Part shown: positions 49,246-61,034 of the stretch, piece after piece
Layout: each line of letters starts with the position of its first letter
Numbering within the stretch: the first letter of the stretch is position 1
Source: Panopea generosa
Lineage: Eukaryota > Mollusca > Bivalvia > Adapedonta > Hiatellidae
Assembly (NCBI GenBank): GCA_029582155.1
Contig: CM055901.1
Location: 22,593,186 to 22,657,185 of the forward strand
Length of the DNA: 64,000 nucleotides
Reading direction: 5' to 3'
Notes under the pieces: model-generated
The model's database searches: none
Seen by the model: the letters and a program-made list of their open reading frames with translations, nothing else
Told to the model about the DNA's origin: nothing
Position numbers and translations under genes: made by a program

Positions 49246-50449
49246 TACATTCCCAACACAACTAATGAAACAGCTCAATTGTATTACACATTAAATTAAG
49301 ATTTCAGAGTTGAAAAGTAAATATATCAAAACAATATCCTAAAGAAATGTCCCCCATAAATGATATTATTAAAGTAAGCTTAACATCAACGTTCACATTT
49401 CTGTGAATTTACTGGGTTTTTTTTTCCAAGGATTCATGAACAAATCAAAACCTTCACACGTCCTGAGGGTTTGCTTTAAATATTTCTAGATACAAGATTA
49501 AGACATTAACATTTCTAGATAAAAGATTGAAACATTTACGAGCAGCGGCGGCAGTATAGGAGGAAGACGTTACTATTTCCACGTTATTATACAGAGATAA
49601 TTTACTTTATCCAAATTGCCTCCTGTCAGTTCCTCTCTGAAATGATGATTGTGTTTTGCCTAAGAAGCGGTTGATTAGAGACACAAGTGTTGTATATCAA
49701 ATGTCTGGCAATAGTCACTTTATTACATTTATTGTATTACTCCGAAATATCTTGCTGGAACAGTTTACCACTTGTACACTCAGATATATTAGTTATAGAC
49801 GTGATATAACGTGCATCTGTAACATTTGTTATCAAGAAGAATTGATACATTTGGATTGCCAAACATAGCTCATTACATCATCTTTGACATAAGCACTTCT
49901 CTGTGTGTAAAACGTCTTTATAATAATTAAAGTACATAATTATAAAAAAGTTGCTTCGTTTGTAGTTGATGTGGCTTAAACAAATTCTCTAAGTCGACAC
50001 GTGTGTGCTTATTTTTATAAAACTCCTAAATATATACTAAAACATGTTCCCAAAAGATTAAAAGTCGATTTCACCATGACTCTTGGAAGAACACATGCCC
50101 ATGACATTTAGAACGTGTTCGATATCTTCAGAAGGATTGAATAGTCAAATAAATCAAATTTCAACATGATCCCCAAAATAATAAACGGTCTCAATAATTA
50201 GGGGGGGAAATGCTAAAATTACTCATTTCGCCGTTTCCGGAGAATAACTGCAAAGCCGCTCGAGGTAATTTCACGAAACTTTATACACATGTCAATCTAT
50301 TTGTCTGGTATTCATTTTTCAATAGAAAATATGTTTCCAGTGAAACAAATAACCAAATTTGGAGTCGAGTTTCAATAAAATATATATTTTTACCTGCTGT
50401 ATGTATGGTTGTCATCGGCATATAAGTCTGTATTACATTTGTCAGTATA

Positions 50450-51130
50450 TAAGGATGTGAAACAGACGCATATGCCGATGACACAACCATTCACACAGAG
50501 GATAAGAATATATCTGTCAATGAAACTCGACTCCATGTTTCAAACTATGGTGTAACGTTAACAAAAGGATTATAAAATAATTATAAATGCCAAGAAAACA
50601 TGATCATGACTTTAGGATCCAAATTTGATATATTAAATAACAACACACTAGACATTAAACTACACAACATCGTAATTCAAGCTACTGACATTCAAAAACC
50701 TTTAAGCATACACATTCATCCAACACTGAGTTGGGGAAAATAAATACACATTATAGATAGTGTATTACAAGAAAAAAAACACTTATGAAATTGCTATCAA
50801 AATGCATACACCAAGATACATGTAGAATGGAAATATTCTTCAATGCATATATATTAACAATGTTTGAATTTGGGTGTGCTATATGAGTTCGGTGCTCTGA
50901 AAATAACAATAAACGAATATTTAAACTACAATAAGAGTTGCAAGGTTAATCCTAGGGGTTGAATTGACTACTCCTTTCAATCAAATGTTTAATGCTGTTC
51001 AATGGCTTCCTTTCTTTAAACTAATCAAATGGCATACAAGCATCATGGTCTACAAATCAATAAATAGTCAAGTGCCAGAATATATAAATACTCTGTTGTC
51101 AAACATGGAAAAACTTAAGATCGTCTACCA
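50450..51130 (+). pseudogene. CR1/L2-like reverse transcriptase relic
   Basis: The + strand near 50465 reads AYADDTTIHTEDKN, the YxDD catalytic motif of a non-LTR reverse transcriptase. Further on, with stops and shifts, come LSIHIHPTLSW, FFNAYILTMFEFGCA, NAVQWLPF-like (AVQWLPFF) and VYKSINSQVPEYIN-type segments. This order matches CR1/L2-clade elements. It is heavily mutated. A MITE-like repeat follows at 51194. Confidence 0.65.
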
Positions 51131-51193
51131 ATGATACAATACATGTCCCTATATCCCACACGACATTATATGACAGTTTTCTGTATGTTATTG

Positions 51194-51354
51194 CAGTCAA
51201 ACCTGTGTAAGCGGTCACCTGTCTTAAGCAGCCGCATTTGCTATTTCCTGTTTTTATTCTTTCAGAGCAAATTAACCTGGATTAAGCAACAGCCTGTCTT
51301 AAAAGGCCACTTTTGCTCCTTCCCTTGACTGGCAGCTTAAGACAAGCTTGACTG
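51194..51354. mobile_element. MITE-like element with CAGTCAA termini
   Basis: The 161 bp unit begins CAGTCAAACCTGTGTAAG and ends CTTAAGACAAGCTTGACTG, which are inverted repeats of one another. CAGTCAAACCTG-ended palindromic repeats are common in invertebrate genomes, as far as I recall. It overlaps the 3' end of an accidental reading frame. Confidence 0.6.
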
Positions 51355-51430
51355 TATATCTAATACATTGTAACAATTAATACAAATATTCATAAAAATA
51401 CGTTTTTACAAATAATTTTAATTACATTGT

Positions 51431-51638
51431 TTTAAACTTATTTATTTTACTTCGATTGTGAAACAAGTTCTTACAACTTAGACAAATTACGCTCGAAGTC
51501 TTCCTGGGTAGTACCAGTACAAAGCATATGTGGAAAAAGTGCCTTGCTCAAGGACACCACACATAGCCGTAGCGGAGGATCGAACCCACGACCCTCCGAT
51601 CATGGGTTCGGTGCTCTACCACTGGACCACGTGCTCCA
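51431..51638 (-). mobile_element. tRNA-derived SINE, second family, most complete
   Basis: The reverse complement reads GGAGCACGTGGTCCAGTGGT (A-box), GTGGGTTCGATCCTCCGC (B-box), GTGTCCTTGAGCAAGGCACT (conserved core) and a 3' part ending in AAATAAATAAGTTTAAA. Confidence 0.82.
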
Positions 51639-51829
51639 CATTTAATTACATGTGCAATTATTAAGATTCTTGACCAAAAACTTTAATATATTTGATATGA
51701 AATTTTTATGGTTAAATGTCTGTTAATAATATGTATGTTTTAGAGGACCATATGCTAGACTGGCTATATAGCCAAATTGTTTATGCTATTCTCAGAAAAG
51801 AAAGGTTGTATTATTATTATTACAAAGTT

Positions 51830-52665
51830 CGCCTGTTCGGGCGCGCAATACCAAAACCGTTCGAAGTAACTATGTACAAATGACAACCTAGTTCTCTAGT
51901 TGTTCCTGTACTATTTGGGAGTTATTACTGAAAACAGTTTTTTTCTGTTACCATGGAAATAAATAGCCAAATTAACAATTTTTACCGTTTGCGAAGCACA
52001 ACTCCAAACCCGTTTGAAATATATTCACGCAACGTTGTACACATATCAACCTCATGATCTAGTTGTGAACTTAATGGTAAAGTAATGTTATTTGCTCTGA
52101 TTGAGACTTTATATTCAATAGTTTTTCTGTTGACAATACAACAAAAGTCACCGTTTCCGAAGCACAACTCAAAAAATGTTCTAGACAACCTCATGTAACA
52201 TTGAACACATGTCAACTTAGCAATACTGTTGTGTATTTTTTAATGGGAAAATTTTCATTTTCAATATGTTTTTCTGTTACCATGGAAGCATGGGTGAAAA
52301 TAAACAAATTTGTCGTTTACGGTGCAGAACTTTAAAACCGTTCAATGTAACTTCACGAACTTTGTACGCATGTCAACCGAGTGGTCAAGTAGTACCTTGT
52401 GGTATGTGGACGTTATCACTTTTGATATGTATTTTGTTACAGTGGAAACAAATATAGAAAAATACAAATAGCCAAACTAACTAAACTCTCATAACTTTAT
52501 AACTGTTCAAGATAGTTTCTTGAAACTTTGTACATATCCCAACTTAGTGGTCAAGTAGCACTGAGTTTCATTTTCAATATTTGATCTGTTACCATGGGAA
52601 CAATAAGCCAAAATAACAAAAGTCTCCCTTTTCAAGTGCACATCTCCAAAACCTAGTGGTCTAGT
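51830..52665 (+). repeat. Diverged tandem repeat of about 160-200 bp
   Basis: Recurring blocks CTGTTACCATGGAAACAAAT, CGTTTGCGAAGCACAACTCC and TTTGTACACATGTCAACCT appear four to five times. A partial copy of the same family is at 50205-50310. Confidence 0.6.
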
Positions 52666-52669
52666 AGTG

Positions 52670-54800
52670 CCTTTTGCTGTGAAGTAGTTTTTTGTATTCA
52701 AATGTCAGAACATCTAAGTAAAATACTCCATTGTGTGGCCAACTGCGGGATATATTGACAACTACGTTTTTTGGTCTTTCTGCATCCAATCTTCGACCGA
52801 CAAAGAATTAACTGTATTAAACGTAGGAAGGCTTGTTTTTTTTTTATTTTATTGATATATAGCTGAGAACTAAGGAACAAGGGATGATCGCATGACGTAA
52901 AGTAATAAAGGTTAACAGCGTCTGGTCTTACACATGAGGGAAAGGTACATAAAAGTTATAAGGCTATTAACAAAGTGACTTTGACTGGTAATAACTCTAA
53001 ACTACACAATAAAATTTATTGCAAAGAATACAATTCAAACTACACATAAATCGACAGAAATGAGTATTTTATTCCAGGTCGAGAGTGGACAATGTCGAAG
53101 TTAATTTATAACTTTAGGTCTACACGGTTGCGACAAGATTACTTTAATTCCTTTTTTTTATTTGACCTGAAATTGCAGACGAATACTCGTAAATCTACAT
53201 TATAAATGATGCCCGCGCTAAACATTGGGTGCGTCTTTTAAAACATATCTAAAATAGGTGGTATTTGTAGGGAACGAAAATGTTAGATTGTGCCAAATAG
53301 CCTTGCTTAATGGTGTTTAGATACAATATTTAAGTGCAAGTATGCACTGAATTTAGGGATGGTCACAATAACTGCGCGTAAGATACAAAAAAAATGCGGA
53401 TTGTTCGTTCAAATATCACGGCATTTCGGAGTAGTTTCCTTTTTTACAAAACACTGAGGTTGAATAGTGAATGCTAAACTTTATATAATTGATATGTTTC
53501 AAACGTAAAAACAATTATTTAAAAACATTTGTAATAAAAAGTAAACAGTGTTATATACGTGTTATGAAGCACTTCATTGAAAACCGATGGCGACTTGGCC
53601 AAAAAATAGCAAATCACTTCATAACTGTTTGTTAAATGCAGTAAGCAATATAATAGATAGTCGACTTATGCATGCAATTTATTGTATCACACAAACACTG
53701 TGGAAGGTATCAGCTCTGTATGTATTCATAAATGACTCACACCACTATTATCTCCCTTGAGTCCTCCGGGGCTACAGATGAAAGAGGTAGGAATAAAACT
53801 TTAGTTCTCTTTTTCTTCTTTTTTCAGGGCTTTTTATTTTTTTCCCTAGCATGTGCTAAATGGTCAGTATTTTAGAAATTACCACTGAAAATTTGATGCT
53901 GATACCAGCTTTCTGGACAAATCTGTGTTATTTCGGAAATGTTGGTTCAAAGTTGGGCGAAAAGTTGACATATTATTAATCTGGAAATTGTATGTCTCAC
54001 AAAAGCATTGAATCCTGGTCAATGTATGCTTTTTTTCCCTTTATACTTGCATATCTTGAACCAGTGGAGAATTTGTGCCCAGACATATGCTGCAGATTTT
54101 GTTTTTCACTGTTTTGGACATAAATGTTACAATTGAACCCTATGGGAAATGTAATAGCAATGTGAGACGAATAGGAACTTACACCATTAATTAAAGGAAA
54201 TACAAAACAGGTCATTGTTCATGAAGGTAATCCATCCTATAGGTAAAATGTATTATTCGTTCCTTGTCAAAAATATATATTATCAAATATGGATCACTGA
54301 CACCTAATTCACATTTTAAAACATAATAAAGGTGTGAGCCCATCATTGATTTTTGTTCTTTATTCTATAGTAAAAATAAACGTTTGAAGGCTTGTCATTC
54401 ATAGAGAGACCCAAATGAAAGAAGTAAAACTTACATTTTATTGTTTGTCAACCTCTGCACTACAAGAATATGATGAAAAAGTAGGGGTCATGTGTCATAT
54501 AAGAGACGTTTTCTGTTCAGTTTGTACACTGTGGACAAAGTGAAAGTATTCCGAAATCAAGTTCATACCAACTTTTCAGGCATCAATTTTATTTCAAAAA
54601 TTACAATTTAAACATGACAATGCTATCAAAATGTTCAAAATACATCAATAATGCCATTGTTCCGTCTTATCGTACACTTCATTTCTTTACCTTTGCTACT
54701 TCAGCCTCTGGTCAAGAACACCCGCATGTAACATAGTCACTTTCCCTTTTTGGTTAGGTTGCATGAGCGACCGAACCCTATATAAGGGCTTGTTAAGAAA
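52670..54800. other. No supported feature
   Basis: No coding or repeat structure recognised on either strand. Confidence 0.45.
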
Positions 54801-54808
54801 TTGACTCT

Positions 54809-55003
54809 GGGCGCTGCCATATTGAAACGCCACGATCACGCGTTAAAACACGACATTCACCACATGGAGGTCGCCATTTTCTAAACAGTGCATAATGGGA
54901 ATATGGGAATTATAGTCATGTTCCGACTATTCCGATTTCCGGCTAAAAGGAAAGTTTAAATGCGATGTGTGTAATAATTGATTGTGACGTTTTAATGTAC
55001 TAA
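54809..55003 (+). repeat. Interspersed repeat, copy 2
   Basis: Starts GGGCGCTGCCATATTGAAAC. Matches 45682-45890, with GTGTGTAATAATTGATTGTG near the end. Confidence 0.6.
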
Positions 55004-56440
55004 TTGAGATCACTATGGATTGTCCTTTGCATATTTAATCAGAGACTAATGAAAATGCCTTAAATGAAGGAATTTTCTAAAATTTTGCTTAAATGAGGTC
55101 TTGAAACTTATCTTTTTTGACAATTTATCGCCGTTTCTGACAGATTCCTACCGAATTAATGTTAATAATTTTCAAATAACCATGAATGTACTCAATTATT
55201 ATAATATGCTGAACCCATAACAATGGAAAAAAATAATAAAATTAAACAGCTACAATTGTTTATTTTACTCGATACAACAGAAATATAAAGATAGTTTACC
55301 GGTGTGACATATTTTCACGTCGTCAGAATCAGATATATCGCCGAACATGCACAAGTTTTGGAAAAACAGTAATTTTTAACTATTATTTTTCAAAAATAAT
55401 GTATCCACAAATTAATTTAGAATATGTATTCAAATTATTCAAATATATGTTATGATCATAGTATAAAATGTATAGAATATAGCAGTAAGAAAGTTAGACA
55501 ATATATAAAGTACGTTTCTATTTAAATATACAAATGACAATACATAATGATTGAGATCAGTACATATAAACCTCAAAGTTACTATCTGGCACTCCTGCAG
55601 CCGGGAATTTACTGTGTCAGCCGGAGCCGTGTCGGGATTTAGTATCACCAATGTATTCAGTACCCTGTACAAGGAACCAAACTTACACATTCATTCACTT
55701 TGATTGCCACATCTTTTATAAGACCTAACTATTGGATGCTTTATAAAAGCAACCAACTTGTTTACCAGTGCATATATTGCGTTATTTGCATGATTCACTC
55801 TTGTTACAAAACAGGCTGCATAATTTGACAGGATTACTTTTATTTAAACAGAGGCGGGAAGCGAGATTGTGCACATACGTTATATACAGTGTTAATAGTC
55901 TAGTGAAATGTTCCATAAAAACATATATTGATGATATTTTAAACGATATTTGTCGATTCACAAAACTGCTATAACTAAATCATTAAAAGGAGTATATCAG
56001 GGGAAAACGCTATAAATGTCTTATAAATAAAATTATTTTTGAAATGGATAAAAAGCATCTCATTATCATTGATAAATAAAACCCGAATGGTTTGGTATGT
56101 CAAATCCACCAAAATGTGACAAAATCGATGTTTAATTGGAGTGATAAACTTGAAACAAAATCCCCATTCTAAAAAGAAAACACTTAAATAGTGTCTGACG
56201 ACCTTCACATCGCCAGTCGGACTCATTCTAAGCTGAAGCAATTTTTACTTCGTGTTAACCTGTATAACGGATCAAATTTAAATCAAAATGTAACCACATC
56301 ACTCAATTTTAAGCGGGAAATCTGTTTCAGTCTAATATAGGCGCGTAGCCCAAGATTGGAAATCGCTTTTGAATGCTAATATATGTTAAGACAGATATCC
56401 ATTTGACAATACAGTGTCAGTGAGTACAGACATGATAAAG

Positions 56441-56463
56441 TGGGGGGGGGGGGGGGGGGGGGG
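56441..56463. repeat. Poly-G tract
   Basis: An uninterrupted run of about 22 G. Together with 12270-12288 it is one of two long homopolymer G runs in an AT-rich window. Confidence 0.95.
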
Positions 56464-56716
56464 GATATTTTAACCAATTTTAAATTTTTGAAAATCCTGA
56501 TACCCATATATTCCCTTTAAAGCCGATTGTTCCTTTATGGTTTACTGCTCTCTAAAATGTTTTCAACGGGGGATAGATCTATACAGTCATCCGCAATACA
56601 GCAACTTATCATACAAAATAAGGTGTTACTTGCTATAAAACATCGTGTTGCATAGTTATGCGATCGCCTACTTTTACATTTTGACAAAGACAAATCATCT
56701 TATGCACATGGTGATG

Positions 56717-56718
<2 letters not shown>

Positions 56719-56751
<33 letters not shown>
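56719..56751. repeat. (TA)n microsatellite
   Basis: About sixteen TA pairs. Confidence 0.95.
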
Positions 56752-56754
<3 letters not shown>

Positions 56755-56934
56755 GATACAATTGAACTCACAACTACGGAAGTTCCGACTGTTTTGAGCA
56801 TTCACAATATATGATATATATATTAAGATAATTATTTGTGAGACTACCAATTTTACATCTCCACTGCTCATGTCTATCCCCATTATTTCATAAAAAAGAA
56901 GAATGTACAGCTTTAAAGAGCCTTTTAATAATGT

Positions 56935-57195
56935 GCAAACAGACATAAATGTACAGACCAGACTACGACGAACGCGCCTAGCTACAATACAAGCCAAAGA
57001 CACAAAATCAAGGCATCTACCAAACCAATAGATGTGGTGTCAACCATGACTTATATACTATGGTTTTACATGCAACACATCTGGACCTTACGGACAGTTT
57101 ATATGAGTAGGATTTAGTTAAGGACCCATGACTACTCACCTGCTATATAAAGGACATATTTAGAATCCCGTTTGATCATGAATATACAGTGAAGT
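56935..57195 (+). repeat. Interspersed repeat, partner of 42436
   Basis: Shares GTACAGACCAGACTACGACG, GCGCGCCTAGCT-like and TCAACCATGACTTATATACT with 42436-42765 (reverse complement). A third partial copy is at 57290-57380. Confidence 0.65.
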
Positions 57196-57219
57196 CATAT
57201 TTAATTCCATCAAGGGAAA

Positions 57220-57426
57220 TAACTGAAATCACAGCAACGAAGTTTCAGTTGTTTGGGATCTTTTAAAAAATATATATGGAGATAATTATTTGTAAACAAC
57301 CAGACAAAAATGTACAGAACAGACTACGACGTGCGCGCCTAGCTACAATGCAAAACATAGACACAATACCAAGGTAACTACATCTGAAAAGATCCCACAA
57401 ATCGGAAATTTCGTTGTGGTGATTTT
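57220..57426. mobile_element. MITE-like element with imperfect terminal inverted repeats
   Basis: Arm 57220-57261 (GAAATCACAGCAACGAAGTT...GGGATCTTTT) pairs with 57379-57426 (GAAAAGATCCCACAAATCGG...GGTGATTTT). It encloses a partial copy of the 56935 repeat. No coding sequence. Confidence 0.5.
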
Positions 57427-57429
57427 AAT

Positions 57430-59620
57430 TACATCAAGTTATATCAAATACCTACATAACCATTGCTACACTTATTATGTGTAATGCCCCATTATCACAG
57501 AGTTAATATGCTATATATGTATAACTGGTTGTTTTATTGCTTTAATTGAATATCCTAGCTAAATTATGCAATAAAATGGTATTGCTTGTGAAATGAACTA
57601 TAAAATAGGTTGTCGTAGGATTCCAATCCGGATTGCCAGATAATCCGCGGCTGTATCTATTGCGACACGGAGACTGTTGCATACTTGAAATTATAATGAT
57701 CATGTTTTTATATCAATATTTTAAAAAAATAACCCGCTCGGGGAATACGAAAAGAACAAGTAATAAATCAAAGATAAAATAAACAAGGGAATACTGAAAA
57801 TAAATTCCAAAATATCTGGAATTCATCTCTCAACTTAATTGGGATAATCTGTGTTTTGGAACTCAGTTGCTGAGCTATTTTACAGCAGTAGAATTCCATG
57901 GACGTCTTTCGTTTTTTTTTAAAGTTGTAACTATTTGTGGAACATATATCGAAACGCAAATTTGCCCAAGTTAAAATGACAGTGACATGCTGTTATAACT
58001 AATACGAGAATAAGTGTCGTACACGCGCCAAGATAGCAGATATGACGGTGTATTTGTCAATGAATACTTTACTAAAATAGATCCAACTTGATGTCTCTAT
58101 TGAAAAGTAAACTTGTAACTAGTGCGTGGCCTTCAGATGGTAACATTCTTGTCAAGGTTCAGTCGTTGAAAACTCATCGCATTTCATCAGAAGCCGAGCT
58201 AGCCAAGTTTCAAGCCGTCTAGATGTATGTACTTGACAGCATTTTTATATATTGTGAGAGTATGGTCAATTGAATTCATTTAAGATATTAAATAATTATT
58301 TAATTTGATAAATTTACGCTACTCTTTGCTTGGTGTAAAACTATTGTAATTAGGTTTTTGCAAATTGTTCAGGAAGAAAACTTTAGAAAGTTTTGCTTAT
58401 ATTTTTCACAATTCAAATGGAAAATGAATTACTTACAATATAAACAAGTGTTTTTGTACAACTTGATTTATTTGTAAAAGTTTGAATTACAATAGTGTTG
58501 GGTTGAAAATTCAATAAAACTGAATTAGGAATCAGGTCAACACAAACATATAAAAGTATTGAAAATAAAGAAAACATATACAAAAGTATATAAAGCTGTA
58601 TTGTTTATGTTTTAGCCTACAAATACAATAAGTTTGACAGTTCTCGTGGTAACAATCAATTAACCTATTTCATTAGCACTGAAAACGCATAATATTTCAG
58701 TTATGAAGGAATTAAACATATAACTGTAACAATTTCATTTTGTTGATGAACTGCTCTGATACACTATCAGTACTCCAGCTATTTTCCCCAATCCTGTCTG
58801 TACTGAACTCATCTAATAGTCAGTACAACCATTTTCCAAGCACAGAAATTCCTATTTGATCAATAGTAATATAAGAAAAGAAAAATAGAACTGAATTAAA
58901 CAGACTGGTCAGGTAACATTCACATGTTTATTCATTTTCAATTTGAAGTTGTTAATCTTTTCTTAAAATCCAAATACCTGTTTAAATACTTGCACTAGTC
59001 CATCAAAATTAATCAGTTAGCACTGACCTCATTGGACCTTAGAACATGCATGAAATCTGTGTGGCAATCTGTTTATAACCTTCAGGAATGTCAAGTCAAG
59101 ATAAAAAGTATTGTACAATTCAAGTTTATTTTCTAAATATATTTCTTTTACAAAACAAAGGTATCTTTATTTTAATTTAACTTATTATTTTAATCGGATA
59201 TCGTTTATTATAATATTATATCTGGTTTAAAACAAAAGCAACATAAACTTCAAATCCAATTCTCTTTTCTTTGTGTTTTAACTTTTTTTTCTTAATTTTT
59301 GCAAAACAAGAAGATGTCTGACAAAATTTGGAAAAATGATCCAAATTGTAGTTTTTCGGATGCAATATGTTTCGTATTTTGAAATTGAAAGTGAGTATAT
59401 TTATATCTTATGCTGATACTCTCTGGACCACAGCATAATCATAACTAATTGCAATGTTTAAGAACGTTACATTTCAAATTTGAATATCAAACGAGATTAT
59501 AAAACTCAGTCCTATAAATGTATTGACGATTTTCTTACCTAAAGTGCAATGGACAGTTGATATCAAATTACTACATGATTGTTTTGGTTAAAACCTCTTT
59601 TTTAGACAAATAGACAAAAA
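57430..59620. other. No supported feature; possible 5' flank of the repeat-protein locus
   Basis: Very AT-rich. I searched for a signal-peptide exon for the repeat protein and found none that I can support. Confidence 0.4.
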
Positions 59621-59627
59621 GATAACT

Positions 59628-61009
59628 GTGTGTTGTTTAATTAAAACATTGGAAATGTTATCGTTTAAATTTAAACTAGCGGTAAGTGGGCACTTTCCCC
59701 CTATGACCACCATACCAACATCACTACCCACTGAACCTTCCACATACTTTATACCATCTGAACCATTCATTGTTCCTTCCAAACCCACAATACCAACTAC
59801 ATTACCAGCTATATCCAGCATTATCTCTTTAATATCAACATCTCTGCCCATCGCACCCATTAAATGCATCATACCAACACCGCTACTCAATGTCCACTCT
59901 GCATCCTCCATACCAACATCACTACTCACTGAACCTTCCACATACTTTATACCATCTGAACCATTCATTGTTCCTTCCAAACCCACAATACCAACTACAT
60001 TACCAGCTATATCCTCTATACTCACAAAACCAACTACTCTACCAGCTGTATTTTCTACACCCATCAGTACCAAATGCACTACCAGCTGTACCCTCTTCAC
60101 CCACAATACCAACTACACTACCAGCTGTACCACAAACACCTACAAAACCATCTACATTACCAGCTATATCCTCTTCATCCACCATACTAACTACACTATC
60201 AGTTGTACCCTCTACAATCACCATAACAATTATACTACCAGCTGTATCATCTACACTCACCATACCAACTATACTACCAGCTGTACCCTTTACAATCACC
60301 GTACTAACTATACTACCAGCTGTATCATCAACACCCACCATACCAACTACACTACCAGCTGTACCCTCTACAATTACCATACTAACTATACTATCATGTG
60401 TATCATCTACACACACCATACCAACGATACAAACAACTGTACCGTCTACACCCAGAATACCATCTACACTACCAGCTGTACCCTTTTCAACCACCATACC
60501 GACTACAATACTAGCTGTACCCTCAACACTCACAATTCCAGCTACAGCTCCAGTTATACAATCTACACCTACTATGCCAATTATGTTCTACACCCACCAT
60601 ACCAACTACACTACCAGCCATATACACTACACCCACCATACCAACTACACTACCAGCTGTACCCTTTACACCAACAATACCAACTAAGCTAGCATCTGTA
60701 CCCTCTTCATCCACCATACCAACTATACTACCTGACGTAACCTCAACACCAACTATATCAACTAAACTGCCAGCTGTACCATCTACACCCACCATACCAA
60801 CTATACTAGCAGCTGTACCATCTACACCCACCATACCAACTACACTAATAGCTGTATCATCTACACCTATCATACCAACTACACTACCAGCTGTACACTT
60901 TACACACACAATAAAAGGAAAGGAGCTCAATAAGCATTATGCTTTCATTCTAATCCTGATATTTATTGTCATTGTATATACACGCATACGTTTTAAATAT
61001 CATCAATAA
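59628..61009 (+). pseudogene. Possible mucin-like Pro/Thr repeat protein with C-terminal membrane segment
   Basis: The + strand encodes a 13-residue repeat (TPTIPTTLPAVPS-like) from about 59700 to 60900. The repeat register moves from one frame to the next at about 60075 (one extra base) and again at about 60590 (a truncated unit). The third frame leaves the repeat at 60900 as THTIKGKELNKHYAF, then ILILIFIVIVY, then a basic TRIRFKYHQ and a TAA at 61007, with AATAAA overlapping just after. This resembles a heavily O-glycosylated surface protein with a short C-terminal anchor. No convincing signal peptide is seen at the first ATG (59628), so a 5' exon may be missing. The two shifts mean either decay or assembly errors. 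A pure minisatellite without a gene remains possible. Confidence 0.35.
59695..60912. repeat. 39-bp minisatellite, block 1
   Basis: Units of about 39 bp follow the pattern ACACCCACCATACCAACTAC + ACTACCAGCTGTACCCTCT. The first part is more complex: a segment of about 110 bp (59710-59819) recurs at about 59908-60013, offset 198 bp. Because 39 is a multiple of three and the unit lacks stops in several frames, long open frames occur on both strands. Confidence 0.9.
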
Positions 61010-61034
61010 AATATGTTTAAATTAAACTAAACCT

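Noticed and set aside
48635-49261. Minus-strand frames with YDPVFVYIAIFS repeats
   Set aside because: Products of the 48-bp array; three overlapping frames are open at once, as expected from a repeat without stops.
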